The notes under the pieces were generated by a model, which saw only the letters and a list, made by a program, of their open reading frames with translations, had not been told where the DNA came from and made no database searches. Below are positions 34,426 through 44,716 of a stretch of 56,810 nt of DNA, piece after piece (positions within the stretch are counted from its first letter, which is position 1; every line of letters begins with the position of its first letter). The DNA is taken from assembly GCA_938083005.1 (NCBI GenBank), contig CALKCU010000036.1, forward strand, positions 1 through 56,810, in the 5' to 3' direction. The position numbers and the translations under genes are program-made. Source of the DNA: an uncultured Sulfolobales archaeon. GTDB taxonomy: Archaea > Thermoproteota > Thermoprotei_A > Sulfolobales > NBVN01.

Positions 34426-36190
34426 CTATGGAGTAGATCGTGGCCAGAGTAACAGCGATGGTGATCAGCGTCATGATTATCACGTGTTTGAAGCCTGCGC
34501 ATACGGACTGCTCGGAGGTGACGCCGGCTATCAGACCCATAATCGCGGAGTTTATGTAGGAGCCGATAGCGAGGTGAGCTATGAGGGGCACGACGGCCTC
34601 CGGTCGCACCTCCCCCGCGAGGGACGCTAGCATCCACAATATCATAACCGGAGCCGAGGCCAGCATTATCGACCCGAAGTAGGGTAGGAGAACGTACGTC
34701 CTTAGCCTCCTCCTGAGCTCTACCTCGGACTCCGCGAGGACCATAGTGAACCTAGCCAGGGAGTCCATTATTTCTGGGGACCCTCCCCCGACGGTTATAG
34801 AGTCTACCAGAAACCTGAAGACTATGAGGGTGAACCACTCACGAATCCCCGCCAGAGCCCTCCTAACGGCTATGTCTACGGAGATCCCAGAGTACAGGGC
34901 AGCGGCTGCTTTCCTGACCACACTGGATAGGGTCCCGTAAGGTCTCGCCGAAAGGCTTACGATGCACCTCTCAGGGCTCAGACCGGTCTTGCGCACCTCG
35001 CTCAGGTCCCTCAGGAACGACGCGGTGCTCCTCACCAGCCCTCTGTGCCGCCTGGATATCCTGGAGTAAACTACGGCCGGTGGAGCGAACGCCGCTAGTG
35101 TGAAGGCCGTTAAACCCGCGAGCAGGGCTACGAGCTCCCTTCCGCTGACTACGCCGCCGGATAGCCTGGGGGATATGGCCAGAGCCACCATAGTCCCAAC
35201 TATGCCCCCCACCGGGAGAGAAACCGGTAAGACCAGCAGGGGCTCTCTCACACCTATGGGTGCTTTCGGTATCGTAACGTGTATGGATAGCAGGACAAGG
35301 GTGCCTACTGCTGGGACTACTACGAAGTTGTAGAGGGTCGGAAGAGCGGTGTCCGCTCCGAGCCCTATCGGGAGTGCCACCGGGACTGGACCCCCGGCGG
35401 CAAGCCCTACAGCTCCCATGGAGGCGAAGAGGACGAAGACTGTTAGGGACACTACCACGCCGAAGACTATGTAGGCCTCCATGTATGAGGCCAGCCTTGC
35501 GATGAGGGCTTTGATGTCGTTCATCCTGTTGTTGAGAGCTTCCTCGGTTCTTATCATCAGGTAGTGGAGGACGTCCCCTCCGGTCTTCAGAGTAGTGGTG
35601 TAGCCCAGTATGACGTCCCTGAACCTACTGTTCGGGTGGTCCATGGCCACTCTCTCCATCGCTGTAACGGGATCCTCGCCGAAGAACCTGTACCTCGCTA
35701 GAATCCTCTGGGCTTCAGCCCTCATGCCGGCGAAGAGTTTGAGGTTAGCTACCCTCTCCATCACTCTCTCGAGGCTAACCCCGCCCCTGAACATGGTCGC
35801 GGCGTAGACGAGGAAGAAGGGGAGCTCGTTCGCTACTGAGGAGCTCCTGGAAGAGGCCTTCAGGTACGGGTAGGCGAAGCCGAAAGCTAGAATGAGCAGG
35901 GGGACCACGACGGCCACCAGCACGAACAACGCTTTCAACACTACTGGCAAGCCGATGGTCAGAGCTGCGGTGAGCAGCGGAGCGCTCAGGACTGCGGCGG
36001 ACGTAGCGGTGTTCAGAAGCACCTTGGCCGAGTAGGTCACCGGGTGCGATGTTATGGCAGCCCGTCTGAAAACAGTCTCCAGCTGAAACGTCTGCGCTAC
36101 CCTCCTCGCCGCCCCCTCGAAGACCACGAGGGCCAGCGCTGTGTAGACCTCCGAGAGGCTGTAGCCAGGCCTACCTCTCCTCGAAGCCAA
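34415..36190 (-). CDS. T2SF/TadC/ArlJ-type pilus assembly membrane protein
   Basis: Two T2SF-like modules (NELPFFLVYAATMFRGGVSLERVMERV... and LRDLSEVRKTGLSPERCIVSLSAR...) with TM clusters. Confidence 0.85.
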   Translation of the reverse strand: MASRRGRPGYSLSEVYTALALVVFEGAARRVAQTFQLETVFRRAAITSHPVTYSAKVLLNTATSAAVLSAPLLTAALTIGLPVVLKALFVLVAVVVPLLILAFGFAYPYLKASSRSSSVANELPFFLVYAATMFRGGVSLERVMERVANLKLFAGMRAEAQRILARYRFFGEDPVTAMERVAMDHPNSRFRDVILGYTTTLKTGGDVLHYLMIRTEEALNNRMNDIKALIARLASYMEAYIVFGVVVSLTVFVLFASMGAVGLAAGGPVPVALPIGLGADTALPTLYNFVVVPAVGTLVLLSIHVTIPKAPIGVREPLLVLPVSLPVGGIVGTMVALAISPRLSGGVVSGRELVALLAGLTAFTLAAFAPPAVVYSRISRRHRGLVRSTASFLRDLSEVRKTGLSPERCIVSLSARPYGTLSSVVRKAAAALYSGISVDIAVRRALAGIREWFTLIVFRFLVDSITVGGGSPEIMDSLARFTMVLAESEVELRRRLRTYVLLPYFGSIMLASAPVMILWMLASLAGEVRPEAVVPLIAHLAIGSYINSAIMGLIAGVTSEQSVCAGFKHVIIMTLITIAVTLATIYSIGVA

Positions 36191-37793
36191 TCTCCTTGAG
36201 CACCTCCCCGGGTCTATAGTAGTAGTTGTAGACGTAGGAGGCTATCTCCCTATACGACCTCCTGCCAGTAGCGGCCAGGTATTCGAGGACGGCTTTCCTC
36301 TTCACGATATCGTCTACAAGCTCGCTTACGCTAACGCCCTTCATTTTAGCTATTCTCTCCACTATAAGGGACTTCCTGAGATCTACCCCGAACCTGTCCC
36401 TTAGGGGGTCCCACGACGCTACCTCCCTGTACTTCCCGTGGTCCTCTATCTCCCACACCGTCGTGATTCTCCTCGCCGGCCTGGGCCTCCCGAACTCGTC
36501 CAGCCTGGTCACTCTCTTTATCACCAAGGCCATGTTGACCAGGGGTATGTAGGACTCAGGTATGTTCATGGGTGGAGAGGTGAGCCTCTTGACGGCCGCG
36601 TCTATGTCCTCCGCATGGAGGGTGGTTATACCGCTGTGTCCCGTCGCTATTGCCTGGAAGAGCACGTAGGCCTCCTCGCCTCTGACCTCTCCAACTATTA
36701 TGACGTCGGGCCTATACCTAAGGGATACCTTGACTAGGTCATAGAGCTTTATCTCGGAGACCCCCGATACGAGGTACGAAGGTCTGCCCGTTAGCTGCAC
36801 CCAGTTCTCCTGGGGTAGCCTGAGCTCCGGAGTGTCCTCGATCGTCACGATCTTGTAGGTGGGCCTCAGGAGGTTCGCTAGAGCGTTCAGGGTCGAGGTC
36901 TTGCCAGAGCCCGTCACGCCCAGGACGAGAGTGGTCATCTTGTAGTCCATGGCTAGCCAGAAGTACGCCGCTATCTCGGATGATATGGTACCGTAGTTTA
37001 TGAGGTCCACTATCGTTATCGGGTCCTCCCTGAACTTCCTTATCGTGAAGGTCGAGCCCCTAGTGCTGACCTCCGTCTGAAACGTCGCCGCCACTCTGTG
37101 ACCACCGGGCAGTATGGCGTCCAAGACGGGGTATGCTACCGAGATGTGCTTACCAGCGAGGTGGGCCAGCTTGACTACGAACTCGTCCAGCTCCTGCGGA
37201 GTCCTGAAGACCACCGAGGTCGGTACGTACTCGTACCTCCTATGCCACACGTAGACAGGAACTCCCGGTCCGTTACAGGATATGTCCTCCACGTTGGGGT
37301 CCCTCATCAGGGGGTCTATGGGACCGTACCCGACGACGTCCCTCTCTATATAGTAACCTATCTTGCTCCAGGATAGACCGGGCGTTCTCCCAAGCTTGAG
37401 CTGGAAGAGCCTTATGGCCCTCTTGGCGAACCTGGCGATGTACTCCCTAACGTCCTCCACGGGGACCTTGGGCGGCTCCAGCTCCCACATTATGTAGTCC
37501 ACTATGCTCTTGTACACCGACTCCTCTTGGGGGGTTAAGCCAACCTCGTAGACTATGTAACTTATGGTGCCCGTCTTCAGGTCCTCCGCTATATAGGCAT
37601 AGGCCCAGGGCTCGTAGAGCGCGTAGCTCTCGAGGAGCCTGGAGTCTCCACGGATTATCGACAGCCTCAGCCTCTCCGGGCTCACGAGCGGTTTAACAGG
37701 CTCTACGTCCACTAGGGAGTCTGCGGCGTCTCTCGCACCACTCTCGCCCTTTGACGTCTTCCTTACCCCAAGCCTAGGGAGCTTCAGCTTCAC
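36171..37793 (-). CDS. Type II/IV secretion (GspE/TadA/ArlI) ATPase
   Basis: DPLMRDPNVEDISCNGPGVPVYVWH, LVLGVTGSGKTSTLNALA, IVGEVRGEEAYVLFQAIATGHSGITTLHAE. Confidence 0.93.
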   Translation of the reverse strand: MKLKLPRLGVRKTSKGESGARDAADSLVDVEPVKPLVSPERLRLSIIRGDSRLLESYALYEPWAYAYIAEDLKTGTISYIVYEVGLTPQEESVYKSIVDYIMWELEPPKVPVEDVREYIARFAKRAIRLFQLKLGRTPGLSWSKIGYYIERDVVGYGPIDPLMRDPNVEDISCNGPGVPVYVWHRRYEYVPTSVVFRTPQELDEFVVKLAHLAGKHISVAYPVLDAILPGGHRVAATFQTEVSTRGSTFTIRKFREDPITIVDLINYGTISSEIAAYFWLAMDYKMTTLVLGVTGSGKTSTLNALANLLRPTYKIVTIEDTPELRLPQENWVQLTGRPSYLVSGVSEIKLYDLVKVSLRYRPDVIIVGEVRGEEAYVLFQAIATGHSGITTLHAEDIDAAVKRLTSPPMNIPESYIPLVNMALVIKRVTRLDEFGRPRPARRITTVWEIEDHGKYREVASWDPLRDRFGVDLRKSLIVERIAKMKGVSVSELVDDIVKRKAVLEYLAATGRRSYREIASYVYNYYYRPGEVLKEIGFEER

Positions 37794-37866
37794 TCAATAG
37801 AGCCCAGAACATCTGCCTAGAAATAATATAAACTCTTTCATCAATTTTGTAATGCACGGTGTTAGT

Positions 37867-40800
37867 ATGCGCTCGGAACTCTTGACGACCATGCTGATCT
37901 TACTGATAGTCGCGTCGCTAACCGCGTGGATAGATTCCTCCTCTGCCGGGACCGTCGATGTCCCGCACCCGCTCGTCTTAAAATACGAGTTTAACTTCAC
38001 TATAATTGATGTCCTGGTTTTGAACACCACTCACGTAGTCTTGGTGGTAAACTACGGGGATCACTCGGCCGTCGTAGTCGTCAGCCTGGAGGACCCCGTG
38101 GGGGGCCCCAGGGTCGTCCAGTCCTACCCCATGGCTGGCAGGGTGACGGCTACAGCCGTAGACGGCTACCCGTCTACGCGGTTCGCCGTGGGTAGCGATA
38201 GGGGTGAGGTGTATCTGTTCAGGATAGATGGGGGGAGGCTCTACGAGCTGCTGCACCTGGTTCAGGGCGCGGACTTCAGGGTCATCGCGCTCTTCATAGC
38301 TAGAGCAGCCGGTGGGTACAAGCTGATAGCTACGGTCAGTGAGGGGACCCCGACAAGTCCCTGCTTCAACTGCTACGTCTACGCGTTCGACGAGAACCTC
38401 CTAGGAGCCTTCATTGTATCCCCGCACGCCGTCGCGGCAGCGGCGGGCTACTACAAGCGGGTCTACCCGCAGATCGCGGTCCCAGCCAGGGTCTACACCC
38501 CCGGCGGCTACTACTACAGAGCGGATGCCGTGGCGCTTTTCTGGGCTCCCTACATAGACGCGGTTATCGCAGAGGTCGTCCTCTCTCAGCTCGTCAACGC
38601 CACCGCGTCGGAGCCGGCGGCGAGAGCGCTGATAGAGGTATCGCTCCTGGACCCGGTCGCTAAGGTCAGGAGAGTGTACGGCTGGAACGCCGACACTGGG
38701 GGGAGAGCCCTAATCCCGATACCCAGGGGCTACCTAGCTAACGTAACCGCGATCGGCTCCACTAGGAGATTCCTGTTGCGGGCGAACGTCAACACCTCGG
38801 CCATAGCCAGGAGGTTCAGAATAGAAGCGGTAATAGGCGAGAGGGCCTCCACGGAGCTCGCAGAGGAAGTCTACGGACCCCCGTTCTTCGCTAAGTACTA
38901 TATAGACGTCCTGGACGTCACCAACGCTCCGGCCAGCTACAGGGTGGTAAAGTCTCTCGAGAAGGAGTTCTACCCGACCGTCTCCCGCCCCCACTTCGTC
39001 GACTACAGAGGAGGCTACTTGCTCGCTATGATCAATAGAACCTCCCTGGAGGTCTACAACCTCGACTACGCGTTTAGCCCAAGGCCGTCGACTCCCGTAG
39101 CTCTAGAGTACCTGGGTGCGGCACCGGTATCCATAGTGGATGTGATAGCCCACTCCAAGGACGACCTCGTTGTAGGCCTCTCGGACGGTAGGGTAAAGCA
39201 CTACAGGTTTAACGCTTTCAGAGATAGGTACGAGTTCGCTCAGGGGATAGTGACCCTCGGCTCCTTGGTGAGGATACTACCGCTAACCGAGTACTCGTAC
39301 TTCACCTTCTCCACCAGGGGCGTGCAGGTGATCGTCTTGACCCCGTTCCAGTTGCCGATATTAAGGACGGGTACGCGAGCCGAGTTCTCGGTAGAGGGCC
39401 TCGTATCGGCCTCGTCACTGCCAGGGGCGGGGCTCATAGCCCTGGCGACTCCCTCGGAGCTCTACGCGGTCATCAACCTAGAGCCGGCCATAGCCAAGTC
39501 CATCCCGGTAGATCTCGATAGATACGTTGCTCCCTCGCTTATCGTCAGGGTGCTGCCGCCGTCAGCCCAGGAACGGATCAACGGGTCTAGGGTGACCCTT
39601 AGGTACGAGATAGGCGGTAGGATGAGAGAGGTAACGAAGACGCTCGTCGGAGATAGCGTAACATTTACGAACATAGTTCCGGGTCTCAGGTACTGGATAA
39701 CGGTAGTTCCGCCGAGGGACTACATCCTCGACTACACCGCGACCGTCGACTTCCCCTACTGCGAGGAGAGCTGCCGCAGCATCGTAATGCTAGCGGTGCT
39801 CGGCTACAGGGACTTCAACTTCAGGCTCGTCCTCCGGGACGAGTTCGGAGGCCCACCGCTCGGAAGGCTGAGGGTATTCGTGGGCGGCAGCGTCTACAGC
39901 TACGAGGCGCCTGAGGGCCTAAACGTCAGGCTGCTCTACGGCCAACACGAGATTCGTATAGAGTCCATCGACGGCTACTACCCGGTCCACACCGTTCAGG
40001 TGAAGGTCGAGACGGACGCCGTGCTAGCCCTAACTCTAAGGAGGTCGAGGTACGACCTGACCCTGCTGTTCATCGACGGGCTGACGAGGAGGGCCGCGGA
40101 TCCCAGACTCATCGTCTACATAAACGGCACGACATACTCTCCGGACCCGCACTCCACTCTCTCGGTGACAGTCCCGTCCGGTGCGACCAACATCACGGTG
40201 GTCCCCTCGGCGGAGGTAAGCCGCGTGTACCGCAGGCACTCGATGGTCGTAGTGGTTAACAGGAGCGCGGCCGTCGAGGTGCTCATCGAGAGGGAGGAGT
40301 ACAGTCTCACGGTATCAGCCATCGATGATCTGACGAACCTGGAAATCCCCGTTGAGGCCTCGGTGTATATCAACGGAACGGAGGCGTACAGAGGCCCTCT
40401 GCCCAAGAGCCTGAGCCTTCCGTACGCTTACTACTCCATCGAGGTGCGCCCGATCGGAGCGTACGCTGCTACCTTCTCAAGTGGTACGGCGGAACTCGCC
40501 CTGGACTCCAATAGAGCGGTGCCCGTACGGCTCTTCAGGAGGGTCTACGTTCTCGATATAGTTTTCAGGGACAGGTACTCGGAGAGGCCCGTAGTGCCGC
40601 TGAGGGTACTGCTAAACGGCACCCCCTACTCCACACTGATGGCGCCAAGGCTTTCGCTTCCCCTGAGGGCGGCGATCTACGTTATCAGAGTAGAGCCGAT
40701 CGAGGAGCACCGAGATAGCTACGCGCCCGTGGAGAGGGTCCTAAGCTTGAAGTCGGACTCCGAGCTGGTGGTCGAGCTCGAGAGGCGAAACTACACCCTG

Positions 40801-41433
40801 AACCTGAAGCTCGTCGATACCAGCGTTCGCGGATACCTAGAGGGCCGGTTCAGGGTCAGCCTAAACGCTACCGTGAGCCTCGTAGTGGAAGGCTTCGAGG
40901 CGTTCCGGGGGATCAACATCTCCGTACCCTACGGCAGGTACGTGCTGACGGTGGTGCCCGTGGACGCTTCGGAGAGGATCTACGCGGCGCCATCACCCGC
41001 GACTATCGACGTGTTCTCCGGCGTGAGCTACACGGTCAGGCTGAGTAGGAGAACGTACACTCTCACCGCGATCGTGGTAAATGACCTGGAGGAGAGAGTG
41101 GCTAACGCCTACATCCGGGTGATCGACCCGAAAACCGAGCTGGAGCTATCGTTGGCTTACACGAACGAGTACGGTGAGGTCAGGCTGAGCCTGCCGGCCG
41201 GGGCTGTATTGGTGGGGGTCTCGAAGGTAGGCTACCATGAGTACACGGCAACCGCTCAACTCGATAGGGACCTCGTGTTGACGCTGCGGCTGAGCCCGAC
41301 CCTGGTAACGCTGATTAGTAGGTTCACTCACGTCATAGCGCTCTCCATCGTGGCTGTCGCGGCGATCGTGATAGCCCTTAAGGTGAGGGCCAAGCTGGCT
41401 GGGAGACTAGCTACCGCCGAGGAGGTGTTCTGA
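37867..41433 (+). CDS. Giant surface protein: signal peptide, beta-propeller-like region, tandem beta repeats, C-terminal TM
   Basis: MRSELLTTMLILLIVASLTAWIDSSSA signal; roughly six 80-90 aa units starting Y/F-x-L...D/N and ending GxYxIxVxP; C-terminal VIALSIVAVAAIVIALKV. Confidence 0.75.
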   Translation: MRSELLTTMLILLIVASLTAWIDSSSAGTVDVPHPLVLKYEFNFTIIDVLVLNTTHVVLVVNYGDHSAVVVVSLEDPVGGPRVVQSYPMAGRVTATAVDGYPSTRFAVGSDRGEVYLFRIDGGRLYELLHLVQGADFRVIALFIARAAGGYKLIATVSEGTPTSPCFNCYVYAFDENLLGAFIVSPHAVAAAAGYYKRVYPQIAVPARVYTPGGYYYRADAVALFWAPYIDAVIAEVVLSQLVNATASEPAARALIEVSLLDPVAKVRRVYGWNADTGGRALIPIPRGYLANVTAIGSTRRFLLRANVNTSAIARRFRIEAVIGERASTELAEEVYGPPFFAKYYIDVLDVTNAPASYRVVKSLEKEFYPTVSRPHFVDYRGGYLLAMINRTSLEVYNLDYAFSPRPSTPVALEYLGAAPVSIVDVIAHSKDDLVVGLSDGRVKHYRFNAFRDRYEFAQGIVTLGSLVRILPLTEYSYFTFSTRGVQVIVLTPFQLPILRTGTRAEFSVEGLVSASSLPGAGLIALATPSELYAVINLEPAIAKSIPVDLDRYVAPSLIVRVLPPSAQERINGSRVTLRYEIGGRMREVTKTLVGDSVTFTNIVPGLRYWITVVPPRDYILDYTATVDFPYCEESCRSIVMLAVLGYRDFNFRLVLRDEFGGPPLGRLRVFVGGSVYSYEAPEGLNVRLLYGQHEIRIESIDGYYPVHTVQVKVETDAVLALTLRRSRYDLTLLFIDGLTRRAADPRLIVYINGTTYSPDPHSTLSVTVPSGATNITVVPSAEVSRVYRRHSMVVVVNRSAAVEVLIEREEYSLTVSAIDDLTNLEIPVEASVYINGTEAYRGPLPKSLSLPYAYYSIEVRPIGAYAATFSSGTAELALDSNRAVPVRLFRRVYVLDIVFRDRYSERPVVPLRVLLNGTPYSTLMAPRLSLPLRAAIYVIRVEPIEEHRDSYAPVERVLSLKSDSELVVELERRNYTLNLKLVDTSVRGYLEGRFRVSLNATVSLVVEGFEAFRGINISVPYGRYVLTVVPVDASERIYAAPSPATIDVFSGVSYTVRLSRRTYTLTAIVVNDLEERVANAYIRVIDPKTELELSLAYTNEYGEVRLSLPAGAVLVGVSKVGYHEYTATAQLDRDLVLTLRLSPTLVTLISRFTHVIALSIVAVAAIVIALKVRAKLAGRLATAEEVF

Positions 41434-41682
41434 GAGCTGTTCCGCTCTCGAAAACTCATTGGCTCCCCGGGCTCGCGGCTGCTGAGCTCGTCCTGAGAAT
41501 CGGGATGGACTTCCTCGCTGTCAGGCCGCGGTATGCTGCTAGGATCGCGTTGTCCGCGCCCACGAAGCTAACCTTGCTGACCGGGTCACCTGGAGCGCGG
41601 AACATCCTAGCCATTCGACCTGGATCAGGGACGCCGGGTCTTGAGAGCCTCTAATGGGGGAGAACCCGAAGGCCGCGGTGTG

Positions 41683-41731
41683 TCAGGGGGCTCCTAAGTC
41701 TTCATCTATCCGAGACCGCCACACTCATCAT
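41683..41731 (-). ncRNA. Candidate C/D box sRNA
   Basis: Minus strand: C ATGATGA, gtgtggcggtct (12), D'-like CGGA, tag, C'-like ATGAAGA, cttaggagcccc (12), D CTGA; just downstream of the 41747 CDS. Confidence 0.45.
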
Positions 41732-41746
41732 CCGGACTCCTACCAG

Positions 41747-42067
41747 TCATATGCTTAGCTCGCGCTCCCTCCTCTCAGCTACCGTGGGGACCTTTATCTC
41801 CCCGAACACCTTCTCGAAGCTCTGAACATTGTTTAGCAACGCCATGGCTAAGGACTTCATCCCAACCGGGGATAGCTTTATCTCGACCAGGAGCTCCCTC
41901 TCGACGGCCTCGATAACCATGGAGCCGTCGGGATTCACCCTAGGTATCGGTTTCTCTACGAAGAATATTATCGTTGCCTCGTTCGGGTTTAGTGCGACTA
42001 TAGCTCCGCTTGCGTGTAGGGTCCTGTAGTCCCCGGATCTCTTAATCTCGAACCTAGGTAGGGTCAC
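41747..42067 (-). CDS. DUF3467-like small protein
   Basis: LPRFEIKRSGDYRTLHASGAIVALNPNEATIIFFVEKP...LSPVGMKSLAMALLNNVQSFEKVFGEI; GTG start at 42067 chosen from promoter spacing. Confidence 0.6.
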   Translation of the reverse strand: MTLPRFEIKRSGDYRTLHASGAIVALNPNEATIIFFVEKPIPRVNPDGSMVIEAVERELLVEIKLSPVGMKSLAMALLNNVQSFEKVFGEIKVPTVAERRERELSI

Positions 42068-42178
42068 ATGTTCACCAGCGGATACTCCGTTCCGAGCAAT
42101 TAAGCACAAGTAGCTGGAGCAGACTCCCCGCTTCGGTCAAGAGGTAGCCTTATATACACCCACGCCCTACCAGCCTCG

Positions 42179-43363
42179 GTGGGAGACGTGGAAAAGGTTA
42201 AGACAACGGTCTCGGTAATCAAGGCGGACATAGGTTCGGTCGCTGGACACGTGGTCGTCCACCCGGACACTATTGCCGTAGCTACGAGGGTCTTGGCGGA
42301 GGCCAAAGCCAAGGGGGTTATAACGGACTTCTACGTGACGAACGCGGGCGACGACCTTGAGCTAATAATGACCCACAGGAGGGGGGTGGACTCCCCAGAG
42401 GTACACGAGATCGCTTGGACGGCGTTCAGAGAGGCAGCCAAGGTGGCGAGAGAGCTCGGCCTCTACGCGGCGGGCCAGGACCTGCTAAGCGAGGCGTTCT
42501 CGGGCAACGTGAGGGGCCTGGGGCCCAGCGTCGCTGAGATGGAGTTCTACGAGAGACCCTCGGAACCCATAGCCGTGTTCATGGCCGACAAGACGGAGCC
42601 GGGAGCCTTCAACCTACCGATGTTCAGGGTCTTCGCCGACCCCTTTAACACCGCCGGCTTGGTGATAGACCCGAAGCTCCACGCAGGCTTCAAGTTCGAG
42701 GTGTACGACGTATTCGAGGGCAGGTCCGTCGTTCTGAACGCTCCTGAGGAGATGTACGATATCCTGGCCCTGATCGGAACCCCCGGGAGGTTCATAGTCA
42801 GGAGGGTCTACAGGAGGATAGACGACGAGATCGCAGCTGTGGTTAGCGTGGAGAGGCTAAACTTGATAGCCGGGAGGTACGTCGGTAAGGACGACCCTGT
42901 CGCCGCGGTCAGAGTGCAGGCGGGCTTCCCCGCGATGGGCGAGGTTCTGGAGGCGTTCGCGCTCCCGCACCTCGTGGCCGGGTGGATGAGAGGATCGCAC
43001 TTCGGACCTCTCATGCCGGTGCCCCAGAGGTACGCCAGGTGCACTAGATTCGATGGGCCACCGAGGTTAGTGGGCTTAGGGTTCCAGGTCAAGAACTCCA
43101 AGCTCGTAGGCCCCGTGGACCTCTTCGACGACCCGGCTTTCGACGAGACGAGGAGGACTGCTCAACTGATAGCCGACTACATGAGGAGGCACGGCCCCTT
43201 CATGCCCCACAGGCTAGGACCGGAGGAGATGGAGTACACCACTCTCCCCGAGATCCTGGAGAAGCTCAAGGACAGGTTCACCAAAGTCGAGGGAGCGCCC
43301 AAGGCCGCGGAGCCGAGGGTGAGGACGGAGTTACTAAGCAGGGAGTCTAAGGAGGGAGACTAG
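42179..43363 (+). CDS. fbp: Fructose-1,6-bisphosphate aldolase/phosphatase (archaeal type V)
   Basis: KTTVSVIKADIGSVAGHVVVHPDTI...GDDLELIMTHRRGVDS...MRGSHFGPLMPVP. Confidence 0.96.
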   Translation: MGDVEKVKTTVSVIKADIGSVAGHVVVHPDTIAVATRVLAEAKAKGVITDFYVTNAGDDLELIMTHRRGVDSPEVHEIAWTAFREAAKVARELGLYAAGQDLLSEAFSGNVRGLGPSVAEMEFYERPSEPIAVFMADKTEPGAFNLPMFRVFADPFNTAGLVIDPKLHAGFKFEVYDVFEGRSVVLNAPEEMYDILALIGTPGRFIVRRVYRRIDDEIAAVVSVERLNLIAGRYVGKDDPVAAVRVQAGFPAMGEVLEAFALPHLVAGWMRGSHFGPLMPVPQRYARCTRFDGPPRLVGLGFQVKNSKLVGPVDLFDDPAFDETRRTAQLIADYMRRHGPFMPHRLGPEEMEYTTLPEILEKLKDRFTKVEGAPKAAEPRVRTELLSRESKEGD

Positions 43364-43383
43364 CCGAAGGTGTCTCTACGGCC

Positions 43384-44109
43384 GTGCTGGACCTCTGGGA
43401 GCCGATACTTGTCGTAAACTTCAAGGCCTACGAGACCGCTATTGGGAGCAGAGCGCTCGCCGTGGGGAAAGCGATTGAGAGGGTTCACCTAGACTTTAGG
43501 GGCTCAGCAACGATCATAGTCGCTCCTCCCTTCACCGAGCTGAGGACCCTCTCAAGCTCCCTCGAGGTCCCCGTCTTTGCTCAGCACGCTGATCCCGTCG
43601 AACTGGGGGCCAGCACGGGCGCGGTACCCCCGGAGGCGGTCAAGGAGGCCGGGGCCTCCGGGTTCATCGCGAACCACAGCGAGAGGAGGCTAAGGCTCGA
43701 CGAGATAGGCTTCCTGGTCGAGAAGGCCAGGTCCCTGAGGCTCAGGGTCCTGGTATGCGCGGCTAAGCCCGGGGAGGCTGCTGCGGTGTCCGTCTTGGAG
43801 CCGGATATGGTAGCGGTAGAACCTCCCGAGCTGATAGGCACGGGGCTTGCGGTGTCCAGGGTGAAGCCTGAGGTAGTCACGGACTCTGTAGTCGCGGTGA
43901 GGCGGTACAACAGAAACGTGGTGATACTCACCGGCGCGGGAATAACGACGGCAGAGGACGCCGAGGCCGCCGTACGCCTGGGGACTAGTGGGGTCCTGGT
44001 AGCGTCCGCGGTGATGAAGTCTCGCGAGCCCGAGAAGACCGTGCGGAGCATGGTCGAGGCTATGCTCAGAGCTATTGAGAAGCGCGAGACCTCTCGAGCA
44101 CAGCCTTGA
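43384..44109 (+). CDS. tpiA: Triosephosphate isomerase
   Basis: VVNFKAYETAIGSRA, AQHADPVELGASTGAV, GFIANHSERRL, VEPPELIGTGLAVS. Confidence 0.95.
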   Translation: MLDLWEPILVVNFKAYETAIGSRALAVGKAIERVHLDFRGSATIIVAPPFTELRTLSSSLEVPVFAQHADPVELGASTGAVPPEAVKEAGASGFIANHSERRLRLDEIGFLVEKARSLRLRVLVCAAKPGEAAAVSVLEPDMVAVEPPELIGTGLAVSRVKPEVVTDSVVAVRRYNRNVVILTGAGITTAEDAEAAVRLGTSGVLVASAVMKSREPEKTVRSMVEAMLRAIEKRETSRAQP

Positions 44110-44707
44110 TCCTCATCATCCTGACTTTCTCCTCTCTCTCCATTTCATCGAACTTCATCTTGAGGTAGGCTATGGTCCTCAGGATCCTGGGTATGAGGAT
44201 CTTCTCGAGCATGGTCACCTTCCTCCTGGTCCTGGCTATCTCGCTCCCTATGAGCAGGAGGGACTTCTCATACTCGGCTAGTGAAACCAGCAAATCTAAG
44301 AGCTCTTCTCTCTTGAGCTGCACACCGTAAGACTCTATCGGAACCAGGGGAGAGCTCTGGGGCACGCCCCTCAGCTCCAGCATCGGAACGCTTACCCCCA
44401 CGGTATTCCTCGTCCCGGCGACTATCCTGAGCTCCGTCGCGGTAAACCTTGAGGCGAGATCCACGAGCTCGTGGCCGTGGATCCTCAGCGCCGCGTAGTA
44501 GCTCTGATAGACCTCCGAGAGCAGCTCGTTGATCCTCTCCCTTAGCTCGAAGGCCTTGCGTAGCGCTATGTAGAACTCCTGGAGCAGTAGGGTCAACCTA
44601 TCGCGCAGGATCCTGTGTAGCCTCCTGGCTAGGACGAGCCTCCTCCTGAGCCTTATCAGCTCTATCTTCGTGGGCCTCGAGATCTTTATCATCTCGCCGG
44701 AGCTCAT
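44072..44707 (-). CDS. atpD: A/V-type ATP synthase subunit D
   Basis: ISRPTKIELIRLRRRLVLARRLHRILRDRLTLL N-terminus; downstream of subunit B. Confidence 0.92.
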   Translation of the reverse strand: MSSGEMIKISRPTKIELIRLRRRLVLARRLHRILRDRLTLLLQEFYIALRKAFELRERINELLSEVYQSYYAALRIHGHELVDLASRFTATELRIVAGTRNTVGVSVPMLELRGVPQSSPLVPIESYGVQLKREELLDLLVSLAEYEKSLLLIGSEIARTRRKVTMLEKILIPRILRTIAYLKMKFDEMEREEKVRMMRIKAVLERSRASQ

Positions 44708-44716
44708 GCGCTCGCC

